Under the pieces are notes generated by a model that did not search any database, was not told the DNA's origin, and was given only the letters and a program-made list of their open reading frames with translations. The position numbers and the translations under genes are program-made. A stretch of 64,000 bases of DNA from Aliivibrio sp. EL58 (lineage in GTDB: Bacteria > Pseudomonadota > Gammaproteobacteria > Enterobacterales > Vibrionaceae): the NCBI RefSeq assembly GCF_900312675.1, contig NZ_OMPC01000009.1:930001-994000 (forward strand), given 5' to 3'. The stretch's first letter is position 1. Every line of letters starts with the position of its first letter. This document shows, one piece after another, positions 10,025-18,865 of the stretch.

Positions 10025-10441
10025 ATGGCTAATGGACGTATTTTACACACAATGATCCGTGTCGGTGATTTAGATAAATCAATCGAATTTTACACAAAAG
10101 TAATGGGTATGGATCTTCTTCGCCAAAATACGAATGAAGAATACAAATACACTCTTGCCTTTCTTGGTTACGGTGATGAGTCTCAAGGTGCAGTTATCGA
10201 ATTAACGTATAACTGGGGCACAGAAACATATAATATGGGTACGGCTTTTGGTCATATTGCCATTGGTGTTGATGATGTATACCAAACGTGTGATGCAATT
10301 AAAGCTGTTGGTGGTAATATCACTCGTGAAGCAGGCCCAGTAAAAGGTGGCTCAACACATATTGCGTTTGTAAAAGATCCTGATGGCTACATGATTGAAC
10401 TTATCCAAAATAAGAGTGCTTCAGCTGGTCTAGAGGGCTAA
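10025..10441 (+). CDS. gloA: Glyoxalase I (lactoylglutathione lyase)
   Basis: 138 aa. Converts the hemithioacetal of methylglyoxal and glutathione to S-lactoylglutathione. Metal ligands of the bacterial nickel type are visible: H8 in [11 protein letters not shown], a glutamate in [11 protein letters not shown], a histidine in [10 protein letters not shown], and a glutamate in [25 protein letters not shown] gives a good ribosome site. It follows nth by 44 bp and ends just before a strong terminator. Confidence 0.97.
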   Translation: MANGRILHTMIRVGDLDKSIEFYTKVMGMDLLRQNTNEEYKYTLAFLGYGDESQGAVIELTYNWGTETYNMGTAFGHIAIGVDDVYQTCDAIKAVGGNITREAGPVKGGSTHIAFVKDPDGYMIELIQNKSASAGLEG

Positions 10442-10481
10442 TTTCTTAGCCTGATCGGATAATAAACACTCAATTGAATAA

Positions 10482-10507
10482 AACCTGCGATCTAGGCAGG
10501 TTTTTTT
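10482..10507 (+). terminator. Intrinsic terminator after gloA
   Basis: AACCTGC / GCAGGTT stem followed by seven T residues. Confidence 0.9.
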
Positions 10508-10585
10508 ATATCCAATCATTTAAATGACAACTATTCTCAATTAGAGTATTTCCATAATTGAAAGAAGACCAATTGAGGGAATATC

Positions 10586-11020
10586 ATGATAGAACTATGG
10601 GAAAAACACACTATATTAGCGGAACAATCTTTTAAGAATAAAGACTTCTGGCGTACCATTCTTCATTATCAACAGGCCTTTGCTATTTCAGAAGAGTTAA
10701 CAAAACGCGATGAAGTCAGTCTTATTGATCAAATAACAATCTCAGTTATTTCTTGCCATAATCTAGCGCAGTTCTGGCGAAGTCAAAATGACAGTCGATT
10801 CGAACTAAAATATTTAGAAATAGCCTCAGAAAAAGTGCTTACTCTTGTACCTCAGTGCCCAAGAAGTGATTGCGAATCGTTTGTTTCTAACCTAGGTTGT
10901 TGTAAAAATGCGCTTTTAGACTTTATGAAACGACACCCAAATCCAGCGATTGCAAAGCACATACAACACATAGATACCACAGTACAATGTGAGTTGATTG
11001 CCAGTTTCAAGCTGCAATAA
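10586..11020 (+). CDS. Conserved vibrio protein of unknown function (possibly DUF2753)
   Basis: 144 aa, no signal peptide or membrane segment. The composition and spacing (HYQQAFAISEEL, ISVISCHNLAQFWRSQ, FELKYLEIASEKVL) suggest helical, TPR-like pairs. I associate it from memory with the vibrio family DUF2753, but that needs a profile search. The ATG has GAGGGAATATC upstream. It stands alone between the gloA terminator and a bidirectional terminator shared with motY. Function unknown. Confidence 0.75.
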   Translation: MIELWEKHTILAEQSFKNKDFWRTILHYQQAFAISEELTKRDEVSLIDQITISVISCHNLAQFWRSQNDSRFELKYLEIASEKVLTLVPQCPRSDCESFVSNLGCCKNALLDFMKRHPNPAIAKHIQHIDTTVQCELIASFKLQ

Positions 11021-11050
11021 AAAAGGTGCCTATCAATAGACACCTTTCTT
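11021..11050. terminator. Bidirectional terminator between the 144-aa gene and motY
   Basis: AAAGGTG-C-CTAT / ATAG-A-CACCTTT stem with A-rich 5' and T-rich 3' flanks, so it can serve both convergent genes. Confidence 0.75.
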
Positions 11051-11090
11051 TAAACATTATAATTTTTAGAGTCACTATGACTTAAAGCCA

Positions 11091-11969
11091 TTAAATAATC
11101 GTTCTACCTAAAGAGATAACCACGCGTCGGTTTTTATTCTTACCGATTGGTGTTGCGTTATCAGCAATAGGACGACGTTCACCATAAGATTGAACTCGAA
11201 TACGGTCAGCAGGTAAGCCAATCGATTCAAAATAATTTTGAAGTTTCACCGCTCGTCGTTCAGATACTTGTTGGTTCACATTTTTACTACCACTCGAATC
11301 GGTATAGGTAGCAACCAAAACTAAATCCACATCTTTGGTGTATTTAATGAAATCAGCAATTTGAGATAAGCGCTTTTTCGATGCTTTATTTAATTCATCA
11401 CTGTTCTTATCAAAGTGTAGAATCGTAAATGAGATATCTTCAAAGCTGTACGGTAATAAGTTAGCAATGCACATGCTAAATACGTTGTAGGTTTTCTGAA
11501 AAACGACTGGAGAAAGAGCAACTTCAATCAATTGCTTAGGACTCTGCCAATCTGCATAAGTAAAAGTAGGAAAACGTCCATTTTCTAATTCAGCTAGCAT
11601 TGACCATGCCGTCGTTCCACCAACATAACCATCAAATTGTTTAAAGAATTTCAAATTTGTCATTGAATCTGCGCTTTCACCTGGGGTCCAACGTGGTGGC
11701 ATAGACACTAAATTAACTGAACGAGTCTCTCCCATTGGGCGATTCATTTTCAGTTCAAAGTCCAAATTCATCTTTTTATTAGCAAACGAAGAGAATTCTG
11801 CATTTCCGTAATTAGGAATATTGTGAGATAAACGACACTCCAATGGCGAGTTTTCTAACATCGACCATTTTGATTGCTCAGGCTTAGCTACATAGTTCTT
11901 ATTTGCTAATACTGGCGTAGCAATCAGTGAGCTTACTAACAAAGCTGAAGTTAACAGTGTTTTTTTCAT
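11091..11969 (-). CDS. motY: MotY, sodium-type flagellar motor T-ring protein
   Basis: 292 aa with a cleavable signal peptide ([15 protein letters not shown]). The N-terminal domain has motifs I recognise from vibrio MotY ([30 protein letters not shown]). The C-terminal OmpA-like peptidoglycan-binding domain runs from about residue 185 ([13 protein letters not shown]) through [19 protein letters not shown] and ends with [14 protein letters not shown]. MotY forms the periplasmic T ring that recruits PomAB stators. It is transcribed alone, divergently from rnt. Other OmpA-family lipoproteins are excluded by the N-terminal half. Confidence 0.95.
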   Translation of the reverse strand: MKKTLLTSALLVSSLIATPVLANKNYVAKPEQSKWSMLENSPLECRLSHNIPNYGNAEFSSFANKKMNLDFELKMNRPMGETRSVNLVSMPPRWTPGESADSMTNLKFFKQFDGYVGGTTAWSMLAELENGRFPTFTYADWQSPKQLIEVALSPVVFQKTYNVFSMCIANLLPYSFEDISFTILHFDKNSDELNKASKKRLSQIADFIKYTKDVDLVLVATYTDSSGSKNVNQQVSERRAVKLQNYFESIGLPADRIRVQSYGERRPIADNATPIGKNKNRRVVISLGRTII

Positions 11970-12166
11970 AATACCTAAATCTATGGGTCATGCCGTTGAC
12001 GATAGCTTAACTCAAGCAAAAATTAGACCAACAATACTCACATCGACTCTTCATTTGATTTATCCTTTCACTATCTTCAAAAAATATATCCTCATCACAC
12101 CTTATTTACAGTTTTTATGCTAACGATAATCTGTAATAATAGCGCCAACATTTTCTTACGTACCGA

Positions 12167-12838
12167 ATGATGACTGAAGTAGAGCAACATAATTTATTAA
12201 AAAACCGATTTCGTGGTTATTTCCCTGTAGTTATTGACGTTGAGACCGCTGGTTTTAATTCAAAAACTGACGCTTTACTTGAAATTTGTGCAGTCACACT
12301 TGCAATGGATGCAGAAGGTTATTTAAAACCGGCTAGTACTATTCATTACCATGTAGCTCCATTTGAAGGCGCGAATCTTGAAAAAGAAGCATTAGAATTT
12401 AATGGTATCCGCGACCCATTCAGTCCTTTGCGTGGCGCAGTAACCGAAGATGTTGCTTTAAAAGAAATTTACAAACTGATCCGAAAAGAACAAAAACAGC
12501 ATGATTGTCGCCGCGCGATCATGGTCGCTCATAATGCAAATTTCGATCACAGCTTTGTGATGGAAGCCTCTGAACGAGCTAAATTAAAACGCATTCCTTT
12601 CCATCCTTTCTGCACCTTTGATACTGCTGCAATCAGTGGCTTAGCCCTTGGTCAAACAGTATTGGCAAAAGCGTGTAAAACCGCAAAGATTGATTTTGAT
12701 GGAAAAGAAGCCCACTCAGCACTTTACGATACAGAAAAAACAGCAGAATTATTCTGTCATATTGTGAACAAGTGGAAAGACCTTGGTGGCTGGCCTCTAT
12801 TACCAGAAACTGAAGAAGAAAATACTAATAATAATTAA
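12167..12838 (+). CDS. rnt: Ribonuclease T
   Basis: 223 aa. 3'-5' exoribonuclease that trims the 3' ends of tRNA and other stable RNAs. DEDDh catalytic residues are all present: [12 protein letters not shown] (D and E), [10 protein letters not shown] (D), and [12 protein letters not shown] (H and D). Two adjacent ATG codons (12167, 12170) leave a one-residue ambiguity in the start. It is divergent from motY and is followed by a long hairpin, then the NhaC-type gene. Confidence 0.97.
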   Translation: MMTEVEQHNLLKNRFRGYFPVVIDVETAGFNSKTDALLEICAVTLAMDAEGYLKPASTIHYHVAPFEGANLEKEALEFNGIRDPFSPLRGAVTEDVALKEIYKLIRKEQKQHDCRRAIMVAHNANFDHSFVMEASERAKLKRIPFHPFCTFDTAAISGLALGQTVLAKACKTAKIDFDGKEAHSALYDTEKTAELFCHIVNKWKDLGGWPLLPETEEENTNNN

Positions 12839-12857
12839 TTGGCTATTTGCTGATATC

Positions 12858-12899
12858 AACCAGAAGCAAGCACCGTTATCGTGCTTGTTTACTGGTTAA
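12858..12899 (+). terminator. Hairpin after rnt
   Basis: ACCAG-AAGCAAGCAC / GTGCTTGTTT-ACTGGT forms a long stem with a 7-base loop. The downstream T-run is poor, so it may be an RNA-stabilising or partial terminator structure between rnt and the transporter gene. Confidence 0.55.
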
Positions 12900-12935
12900 T
12901 ATGACTACACAACATTTACAGGGAAACTAAACAAA

Positions 12936-14264
12936 ATGAATCCAATCATTCTTTCTGTTTCAGTAATGCTTATTCTCGCTTTACTTAGAGTTAACGTTGT
13001 CGTTGCCTTAACGTTCAGTGCACTAATCGGTGGATTAGTGGGTGGTTTATCATTATCTGATACTATTTCAGCGTTTGAAGGTGGCTTAGGTGGCGGTGCA
13101 ACGATTGCATTAAGCTATGCTATGCTCGGTGCGTTTGCTGTTGCTATTTCAAAATCAGGTGTTACTGACTTATTAGCGCATAACGTAATTAAACGTATTA
13201 ATGGCAAAGACAATCTACATGCCGCGACTGGTGTTAAGTATCTTTTACTTTGCCTAATTTTATTAATTACAATCTCATCTCAAAACGTGGTACCTGTTCA
13301 CATCGCGTTTATTCCAATCTTGATCCCACCACTAATCCAAGTATTTAATAAGCTAAAACTTGATCGTCGTTTAATTGCTTGTGTTCTAACATTTGGTCTA
13401 GTAACTCCATACATGATCCTTCCTGTTGGCTTTGGTGGCATCTTTTTAAACAATATTTTGTTAAAAAATCTGCATGACAACAATCTAGATGTCGTTGCAA
13501 GCCAAGTTCCTCTAGCAATGGCTCTGCCTGCTCTAGGAATGGTAACCGGCCTTCTTATTGCTGTATTTATCTCTTACCGTAAGCCACGTACTTATGCTGA
13601 TATTGATAATGCAGAGATGCAAGCAACAAATGCGACGCCAACGTTTAATAAACGTCATATCCAAATCTCAATTGTTGCTATTATTGCCGCACTATCTGTT
13701 CAATTAGCAACAGGCTCAATGATTGTTGGTGCACTAGCTGGTTTCATGGTGTTCACTTTTGGTGGTGTCATTGCTTGGAAAGAAACTCAAGACGTCTTTA
13801 CTCGTGGTGTTCATATGATGGCTATGATTGGCTTCATTATGATTTCTGCTGCAGGCTTTGCGGCGGTAATGAAAGCGACAGGCGGAGTTGAAACTCTTGT
13901 ACAAGCTTTATCAACATCAATTGGTGATAATAAACCATTAGCTGCATTACTTATGCTGATTGTCGGTTTATTGGTAACTATGGGTATTGGTTCTTCTTTC
14001 TCTACCATCCCAATTATTGCAACTATTTATGTACCTCTTGCGGTAGCATTTGGCTTCTCTCCAATGGCTACTATCGCCTTGGTTGGTACCGCTGCTGCGT
14101 TAGGTGATGCTGGCTCTCCTGCTTCAGATTCAACCTTAGGTCCAACGTCTGGCCTAAATGCAGATGGTCAACATGAACACGTATGGGAAACCGTTGTCCC
14201 TACTTTCTTGCACTACAATCTACCACTAATCGCATTTGGTTGGATTGCAGCAATGGTTTTATAG
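12936..14264 (+). CDS. NhaC-type Na+/H+ antiporter family protein
   Basis: 442 aa, about 11-12 hydrophobic helices. Motifs such as [24 protein letters not shown], here read as the short segments [10 protein letters not shown] and [11 protein letters not shown], and the C-terminal [14 protein letters not shown] resemble the NhaC/YuiF branch of the Na+/H+ antiporter family. Some relatives are suspected amino-acid (histidine) permeases, so the substrate is open. GGGAAACTAAACAAAATG provides a ribosome site. It is followed by a strong terminator and is likely monocistronic or read through from rnt. Confidence 0.8.
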   Translation: MNPIILSVSVMLILALLRVNVVVALTFSALIGGLVGGLSLSDTISAFEGGLGGGATIALSYAMLGAFAVAISKSGVTDLLAHNVIKRINGKDNLHAATGVKYLLLCLILLITISSQNVVPVHIAFIPILIPPLIQVFNKLKLDRRLIACVLTFGLVTPYMILPVGFGGIFLNNILLKNLHDNNLDVVASQVPLAMALPALGMVTGLLIAVFISYRKPRTYADIDNAEMQATNATPTFNKRHIQISIVAIIAALSVQLATGSMIVGALAGFMVFTFGGVIAWKETQDVFTRGVHMMAMIGFIMISAAGFAAVMKATGGVETLVQALSTSIGDNKPLAALLMLIVGLLVTMGIGSSFSTIPIIATIYVPLAVAFGFSPMATIALVGTAAALGDAGSPASDSTLGPTSGLNADGQHEHVWETVVPTFLHYNLPLIAFGWIAAMVL

Positions 14265-14327
14265 TTCATTTATATGAATCATTATAATGCTTATTTATCA
14301 CATTGATGAATAAACAGAAAACCATAT

Positions 14328-14355
14328 AAAAGCAGCAGTTAATCCTGCTGCTTTT
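14328..14355 (+). terminator. Intrinsic terminator after the NhaC-type gene
   Basis: AAAGCAGCAG / CTGCTGCTTT stem with a 6-base loop, followed by T residues. Confidence 0.88.
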
Positions 14356-14460
14356 TGCATTAAGATCAAATATTTTTCACACTATACCTCCGCTTTATCT
14401 ATATTTCACAGAGACAGTTGTTATACTCTCGCTCTCCTTAATCACGGCCTATTATCTTGC

Positions 14461-15774
14461 ATGAAATTAATTAAGCTTTCCTCTTTTCTCATCATTGATG
14501 ACAGTACCGTTATTCAAAATGCTATTAGAGCATTGCTTAGTCGCATAGGCGTTCCAACAAATAATATTGTTTGTTGCCCAACTGCTGGTGCTGCCGTTGG
14601 CAACTGTAAACAACAAAAATTTGATGTCCTTTTCGTCGACCACAATTTAGGTCATGGAAGTACTGGTCTTCAAATGCTAGAACAACTGCGTTTACTAAAG
14701 TTAATTACCGACAACACACTTGTTTATATAGTGACGGGTAATGAAGACCCACAAATTGAGTTAGCCTACACGGATTACATCCCAGAAAAATACATTCAAA
14801 AGCCAATCCGCCCAGAGGAGATCATCAAGGTCATTAACCATGACTTAATTAAACGTCAATTCGCTATGGGGATGATCGCCGCTTACACAAAGGACGGGCT
14901 TTCAGGAGTTAAGCCCCTTATTTTTAAAGCACCAAATAAGATAATTCTCAAAGACTCAATGCGTAAACTTACTTCTCGCTTAATTAAAGTAAACCGATTA
15001 TCTGAAGCCTTAAGCGTCAATAAAGCCTTGTTATCTATCATTAAAGAGTCTGTTGATGTTGAGATTCAGCAAGCAGAAATCTACATAGCACAAAATGACT
15101 TTGACTCTGCTAATCAATTAGTTGACTCATTACTCCAAAAAAATGAAACCAGCAGTCTTCACCTATTAGACTTAAAAGCACAAATTGCCTTTAAACGTGA
15201 TAATTTATCTATTGCCATTCGCTATTGGAAAAAAGGATTCGAGCTTGCTCCCTATTCCTACTTACGATTTAGTCACTTAACGTGGGCGCTTCTAGCAAAA
15301 GGCGAACGATATGATGCGTTCGACTTACTGACAAAATACGCTTATTTATTACCACATTCGGCCTTTGATTCAGCAGGAAAGCGAGCTATGGCCGCCTGGG
15401 GTGATCTATTTCTAGCGCCAGAAGAGATCCTACAAGAATGGTCTCCAGAAAGCGCTTGGCAACGTGTTAGTGCAAAATTAAAAGGTCGCTTACGTGGGAT
15501 CCCTTGCACTTCTGCACAAAGAGCACTTTCGGCATTATGGCAATTAAAGATGAACCGATATGGCGAGGCTAATCGCTTGATCTCAGATATTCAACATGCT
15601 GATATTACCGATTATGAAACCGCTTATATTGTTTATTTAGTGTATTGCGAGATGAAGCTTGATGATGAGAAAGAGTATGTTGAAACGAAGTGGCTTGCTA
15701 GATTGCAAAAAGGTACCTCTACCTTAGCAAAATTACAGACTCTTGCTTTTGAAAAAGCCAAAGCATCTACATGA
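14461..15774 (+). CDS. Response regulator with receiver and TPR-like helical domain
   Basis: 437 aa. Residues about 8-135 form a CheY-like receiver: acidic pair D13-D14 in FLIIDDSTVIQ, phospho-acceptor D60 in DVLFVDHNLGHG, switch threonine in YIVTGNED and conserved lysine in YIQKPIRPEE. The remainder is helical with repeated pairs (LSEALSVNKALL, IYIAQNDFDSANQLVDSLL, LSIAIRYWKKGFELAP) that look like TPRs. There is no DNA-binding or enzyme domain, so output is probably by protein contact. No kinase gene lies nearby. Function unknown. Confidence 0.85.
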   Translation: MKLIKLSSFLIIDDSTVIQNAIRALLSRIGVPTNNIVCCPTAGAAVGNCKQQKFDVLFVDHNLGHGSTGLQMLEQLRLLKLITDNTLVYIVTGNEDPQIELAYTDYIPEKYIQKPIRPEEIIKVINHDLIKRQFAMGMIAAYTKDGLSGVKPLIFKAPNKIILKDSMRKLTSRLIKVNRLSEALSVNKALLSIIKESVDVEIQQAEIYIAQNDFDSANQLVDSLLQKNETSSLHLLDLKAQIAFKRDNLSIAIRYWKKGFELAPYSYLRFSHLTWALLAKGERYDAFDLLTKYAYLLPHSAFDSAGKRAMAAWGDLFLAPEEILQEWSPESAWQRVSAKLKGRLRGIPCTSAQRALSALWQLKMNRYGEANRLISDIQHADITDYETAYIVYLVYCEMKLDDEKEYVETKWLARLQKGTSTLAKLQTLAFEKAKAST

Positions 15775-15860
15775 TCTTGATTAGGTCATGCCAATACTAA
15801 TGTCCTTAAGTAAATGAACAATTTAGTTCTGAAACGGTTAGTTACTAATCTCTAGATAAT

Positions 15861-15896
15861 AAAAAAGCCCCGTATTCATTTACGGGGCTTTTTTTA
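15861..15896. terminator. Bidirectional terminator between the receiver-TPR gene and grxD
   Basis: AAAAAAGCCCCGTA / TACGGGGCTTTTTTT stem; A- and T-runs on both sides allow use from either strand. Confidence 0.93.
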
Positions 15897-15931
15897 AACA
15901 AATCATAAATAATTATGACCGTTCTAACTTA

Positions 15932-16267
15932 TTACTCAGCTTCAGGAGCATTACGTTGCGCAGCTTCTTGAACTAACGGCTTTAATTCGCCTTTTTGGAA
16001 CATTTCAAGAATGATGTCACAACCGCCAATTAGCTCACCTTCAACCCAAAGTTGTGGGAAGGTAGGCCATTGTGCGTATGCTGGAAGTTCAGCACGAATG
16101 TCTGGGTTTTGTAGGATATCTACATAAGCAAATTTCTCGCCGCAATTCATTAGCGCTTGAGAAGCTTGAGATGAAAAACCACAGCTTGGAAGCTTAGGTG
16201 AGCCTTTCATGTATAGAATGATGTGGTTTTCAGCAATTTGTTGCTTGATCTTATCGATAGTTTCCAT
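15932..16267 (-). CDS. grxD: Monothiol glutaredoxin (Grx4 type)
   Basis: 111 aa. The CGFS active site is in KLPSCGFSSQAS, and the typical WPTFPQLWVEGELIGGCD follows. In the family it carries or relays a 2Fe-2S cluster, often with BolA proteins, rather than acting as a simple disulfide reductase. It is divergent from sodB, so a shared control region (16268-16502) is plausible. Length and motifs are normal. Confidence 0.97.
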   Translation of the reverse strand: METIDKIKQQIAENHIILYMKGSPKLPSCGFSSQASQALMNCGEKFAYVDILQNPDIRAELPAYAQWPTFPQLWVEGELIGGCDIILEMFQKGELKPLVQEAAQRNAPEAE

Positions 16268-16431
16268 TGTATCCTCTAATGGGTCGACACTAAGTTGTAT
16301 CCATTCTACTTGTTATGCAGCCAGAAAAAAATACCTAATATTTGTAGTGGTATTATTTATTGAAAATTCACCACTTTTTCTTTTAATAAAATCAAAACTT
16401 GCTAGAATCAGATCGAAGTCAGAATAAATTC

Positions 16432-16449
16432 TACACTCAATTGAGTGTA
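16432..16449. promoter_or_regulatory. 18-bp perfect palindrome in the grxD-sodB control region
   Basis: TACACTCAA followed immediately by TTGAGTGTA. It lies 54-71 bp before the sodB start and 165 bp from grxD, a typical operator position. I do not recognise it as Fur, NsrR or IscR consensus; the cognate regulator is unknown. Confidence 0.55.
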
Positions 16450-16502
16450 TATTTTTGGAATTTAGTGAGGCGTAGACCTCTTACAACATGGAGACATGAG
16501 CA

Positions 16503-17087
16503 ATGTCATTTGAATTACCAGCTCTACCATTCGCAAAAGACGCATTAGAACCACATATCTCAGCTGAGACTTTAGATTACCACCACGGTAAACACCACAA
16601 CACTTACGTGGTTAAACTTAATGGTCTTATCCCTGGTACTGAATTTGAAGGCAAAACACTAGAAGAGATCATCAAAACTTCTACTGGTGGTGTTTTCAAT
16701 AACGCAGCTCAAATCTGGAACCACACGTTCTACTGGAACTGTCTAGCTCCAAACGCTGGCGGCCAACCAACTGGCGCTGTTGCTGCTGCAATCGATGCTG
16801 CATTTGGTTCTTTCGAAGAGTTCAAAGCACAATTCACAGATTCTGCGATCAACAACTTTGGTTCTTCTTGGACTTGGCTTGTTAAGAACGCTGACGGTTC
16901 TCTAGCTATCGTTAACACATCAAACGCTGGCACTCCACTAACAGAAGAAGGCGTTACACCACTTCTTACTGTTGACCTATGGGAACACGCTTACTACATC
17001 GATTTCCGTAACGTACGTCCTGACTACATGGGTGCGTTCTGGTCTCTAGTAAACTGGTCTTTCGTAGAAGAAAACCTAGCTAAATAA
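16503..17087 (+). CDS. sodB: Iron superoxide dismutase
   Basis: 194 aa, cytosolic Fe-type SOD. Metal ligands: H27 (DYHHGKHH), a histidine in IWNHTFYW, and the aspartate and histidine in DLWEHAYY. Fe-type specificity is suggested by the AAQIWNHTFYWN and SNAGTPLTEEG regions. Strong codon bias (GCT, CTA, AAC) implies high expression. GGAGACATGAGCAATG is the ribosome site. In relatives sodB is repressed by the RyhB sRNA; I did not identify the pairing site here. Confidence 0.97.
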   Translation: MSFELPALPFAKDALEPHISAETLDYHHGKHHNTYVVKLNGLIPGTEFEGKTLEEIIKTSTGGVFNNAAQIWNHTFYWNCLAPNAGGQPTGAVAAAIDAAFGSFEEFKAQFTDSAINNFGSSWTWLVKNADGSLAIVNTSNAGTPLTEEGVTPLLTVDLWEHAYYIDFRNVRPDYMGAFWSLVNWSFVEENLAK

Positions 17088-17134
17088 TTTATTGCATAAT
17101 CACCAGACTCGTTCATGGTTATTATCGCCTCAAA

Positions 17135-17163
17135 GAGGTCAGTATTTATACTGGCCTTTTTTA
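17135..17163 (+). terminator. Intrinsic terminator after sodB
   Basis: AGG-T-CAGTAT / ATACTG-G-CCT stem with a T-rich tail. Confidence 0.88.
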
Positions 17164-17295
17164 TTTTCCTTATTTTGCGGTAACACTTTGCCCTACCTAT
17201 AAAATAAATTAAAAAAACGGCAATTTTTTTCCTAAAAAGACTAAAGTTTTTGAATCCTTTTCCGATAAGTATTTATCATCAAGAGGAATTGATTC

Positions 17296-17802
17296 ATGAA
17301 AGTACATACTTTAGATAAAGCCGAGTTAATCAGTGAAATTCAATACGGTTCAAACCTAAACCATGCTATGGAAGCAGGTCGCCGTGCAGATTTCGCCCTA
17401 ATGATGTCTTTACTGTCTAATGACTTACGTGAAAATACACCTGTTGAAAAAATAGATGAAAAGAAAGTAACCGAAGATCTGCTTCGTCAACGCTTTCAAC
17501 TTGCAGATGCTCAAATATTACGTAGCAATGAAGAGAGCTATTCTCGTGCCGCTTCTCAAGCGAACCAGTTTCATAATGGCGGTTTAGCTAGTGCTAAGTT
17601 GCAATATGGTCTAGCACCAGATGCAATGGCTTATATGCCTCAAGACACGTGTAATTTACCAGAAGATGTTTACCACAATTTATCTGGACACCAACGCCGT
17701 CAATTAGAATCAGGTAACGAGATTTTTAATGCTATCCCTCAAGATCTTTACAATGAACTAGTTACTGCTAAGCGTCATTCAGAAATGAATCTATACGTTT
17801 AA
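17296..17802 (+). CDS. Conserved protein, VC2046/SO_3500 family
   Basis: 168 aa, soluble, no signal peptide. Its position directly after sodB matches the V. cholerae order grxD-sodB-VC2046, on which I base the family name; its function is unknown. Notable segments are NLNHAMEAGRRADFALMMSLL and a C-terminal DLYNELVTAKRHSEMNLYV. AAGAGGAATTGATTC gives a good ribosome site. It precedes the degenerate SDR gene. Confidence 0.8.
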   Translation: MKVHTLDKAELISEIQYGSNLNHAMEAGRRADFALMMSLLSNDLRENTPVEKIDEKKVTEDLLRQRFQLADAQILRSNEESYSRAASQANQFHNGGLASAKLQYGLAPDAMAYMPQDTCNLPEDVYHNLSGHQRRQLESGNEIFNAIPQDLYNELVTAKRHSEMNLYV

Positions 17803-18024
17803 CTCTCACTTAATCTTCTTTGTTAAGTCTCTACTCTATTCATCACTGTTTACTGCATTACCCTTACAACCTATTCATAGAAATTATGTGAGTTAGTGCA
17901 TAAATCCTATCATTGAATGCAATTTAAACCTCATTTTCAACAAACCTCACAGCAGATATCCCATTTCTATCCCATATTAATAGCACCTATTTCAGTTAAT
18001 TCTGCTCTTCTAAGGAAGGATGCT

Positions 18025-18696
18025 ATGAAAATTGAACATTCAACCATTCTGATCACATCAGCTGGCAATTTTATGGGTCGAGCAGTTGCTTGCCATTTTG
18101 CCTCACTTGGTGCTCTTCTTATTATTGCAGACTCCAATAGCGATGCACTTGCTGAAACAGATCGCCTCTGTAGTCAGCTTAATAAAAATGTGATCAGTTT
18201 TGAGTTAAAGGATCAATCTTCAGAGAGTATCTGCCATTTATTTCATGCTATTGATGATAAGTGTTCTCATGGTATCGATGTATTAATTAATAACTACACT
18301 GACGTTGCCCTTCCAAGTTTATTCACGCCTCACCAAAATCATTGCTCTTTTCAATTAACTGAATTAGCGACAACTCTATTTACTTATGGTCAATTTGCCG
18401 CTCAACATATGCGCGATCATAACAAAGAAGGCGTTATCATCAATTTAGGGTATCACGAGCATTCACAGCAAGATAAAACGGTTGAAAGCTCGACCGCATT
18501 ACTCGCAGGATTAACAAAAAGTTGGGCTAAAGAATTAAATCCCTTCAATATCCGCATTGGTGGCGTAGCTCCTCGCTTCTCTTCTACATCTTCAGAACTT
18601 AACTTCAATTTAATTAACCAAGAACTTATAAAAAACACAGAATATATTCTTGAAAATGATTACTTTAATGGTCGGATTATTGAAGCAACCGCTTAA
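18025..18696 (+). CDS. Degenerate short-chain dehydrogenase/reductase-like protein
   Basis: 223 aa from ATG 18025, chosen for the AAGGAAGG just upstream; an in-frame extension to 17917 lacks a ribosome site. The Rossmann outline is present (ILITSAGNFMGRAVACHF, DVLINNYTDVAL, GVIINLGYHEHS). The catalytic YxxxK segment, however, aligns as VESSTALLAGLTK, losing both the tyrosine and the lysine, and the glycine motif reads TSAGNFMG. It is therefore probably not an active oxidoreductase. A strong terminator follows. Role unknown. Confidence 0.8.
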   Translation: MKIEHSTILITSAGNFMGRAVACHFASLGALLIIADSNSDALAETDRLCSQLNKNVISFELKDQSSESICHLFHAIDDKCSHGIDVLINNYTDVALPSLFTPHQNHCSFQLTELATTLFTYGQFAAQHMRDHNKEGVIINLGYHEHSQQDKTVESSTALLAGLTKSWAKELNPFNIRIGGVAPRFSSTSSELNFNLINQELIKNTEYILENDYFNGRIIEATA

Positions 18697-18775
18697 CGAA
18701 CACCGCTTCTTTACCAATTAAACCACCATCAGAGCGATACCTCCTTCTAATAGCTTAAGCCTAAATTACAGACAT

Positions 18776-18810
18776 AAAAAAACCACCTTATAAAGTAAGG
18801 TGGTTTTTTT
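18776..18810. terminator. Bidirectional terminator between the SDR-like gene and adhE
   Basis: AAAAACCACCTTA / TAAGGTGGTTTTTTT stem with a 5-base loop. Confidence 0.93.
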
Positions 18811-18865
18811 CATTTCAATATTTTCAAATTATTAATGAAAACATCTTAGCTTATTTAGCATCGAA

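Noticed and set aside
11970-12166. Sigma-28 promoter for motY (TAATTTTT-N11-GCTATCGT on the minus strand)
   Set aside because: The -10 part agrees at only two of eight positions, so I cannot support it, although sigma-28 control of motY is expected from the family.
17917-18024. Longer N-terminus of the SDR-like protein
   Set aside because: AAGGAAGG immediately before ATG 18025 and the start of the Rossmann fold just after it favour the shorter form.
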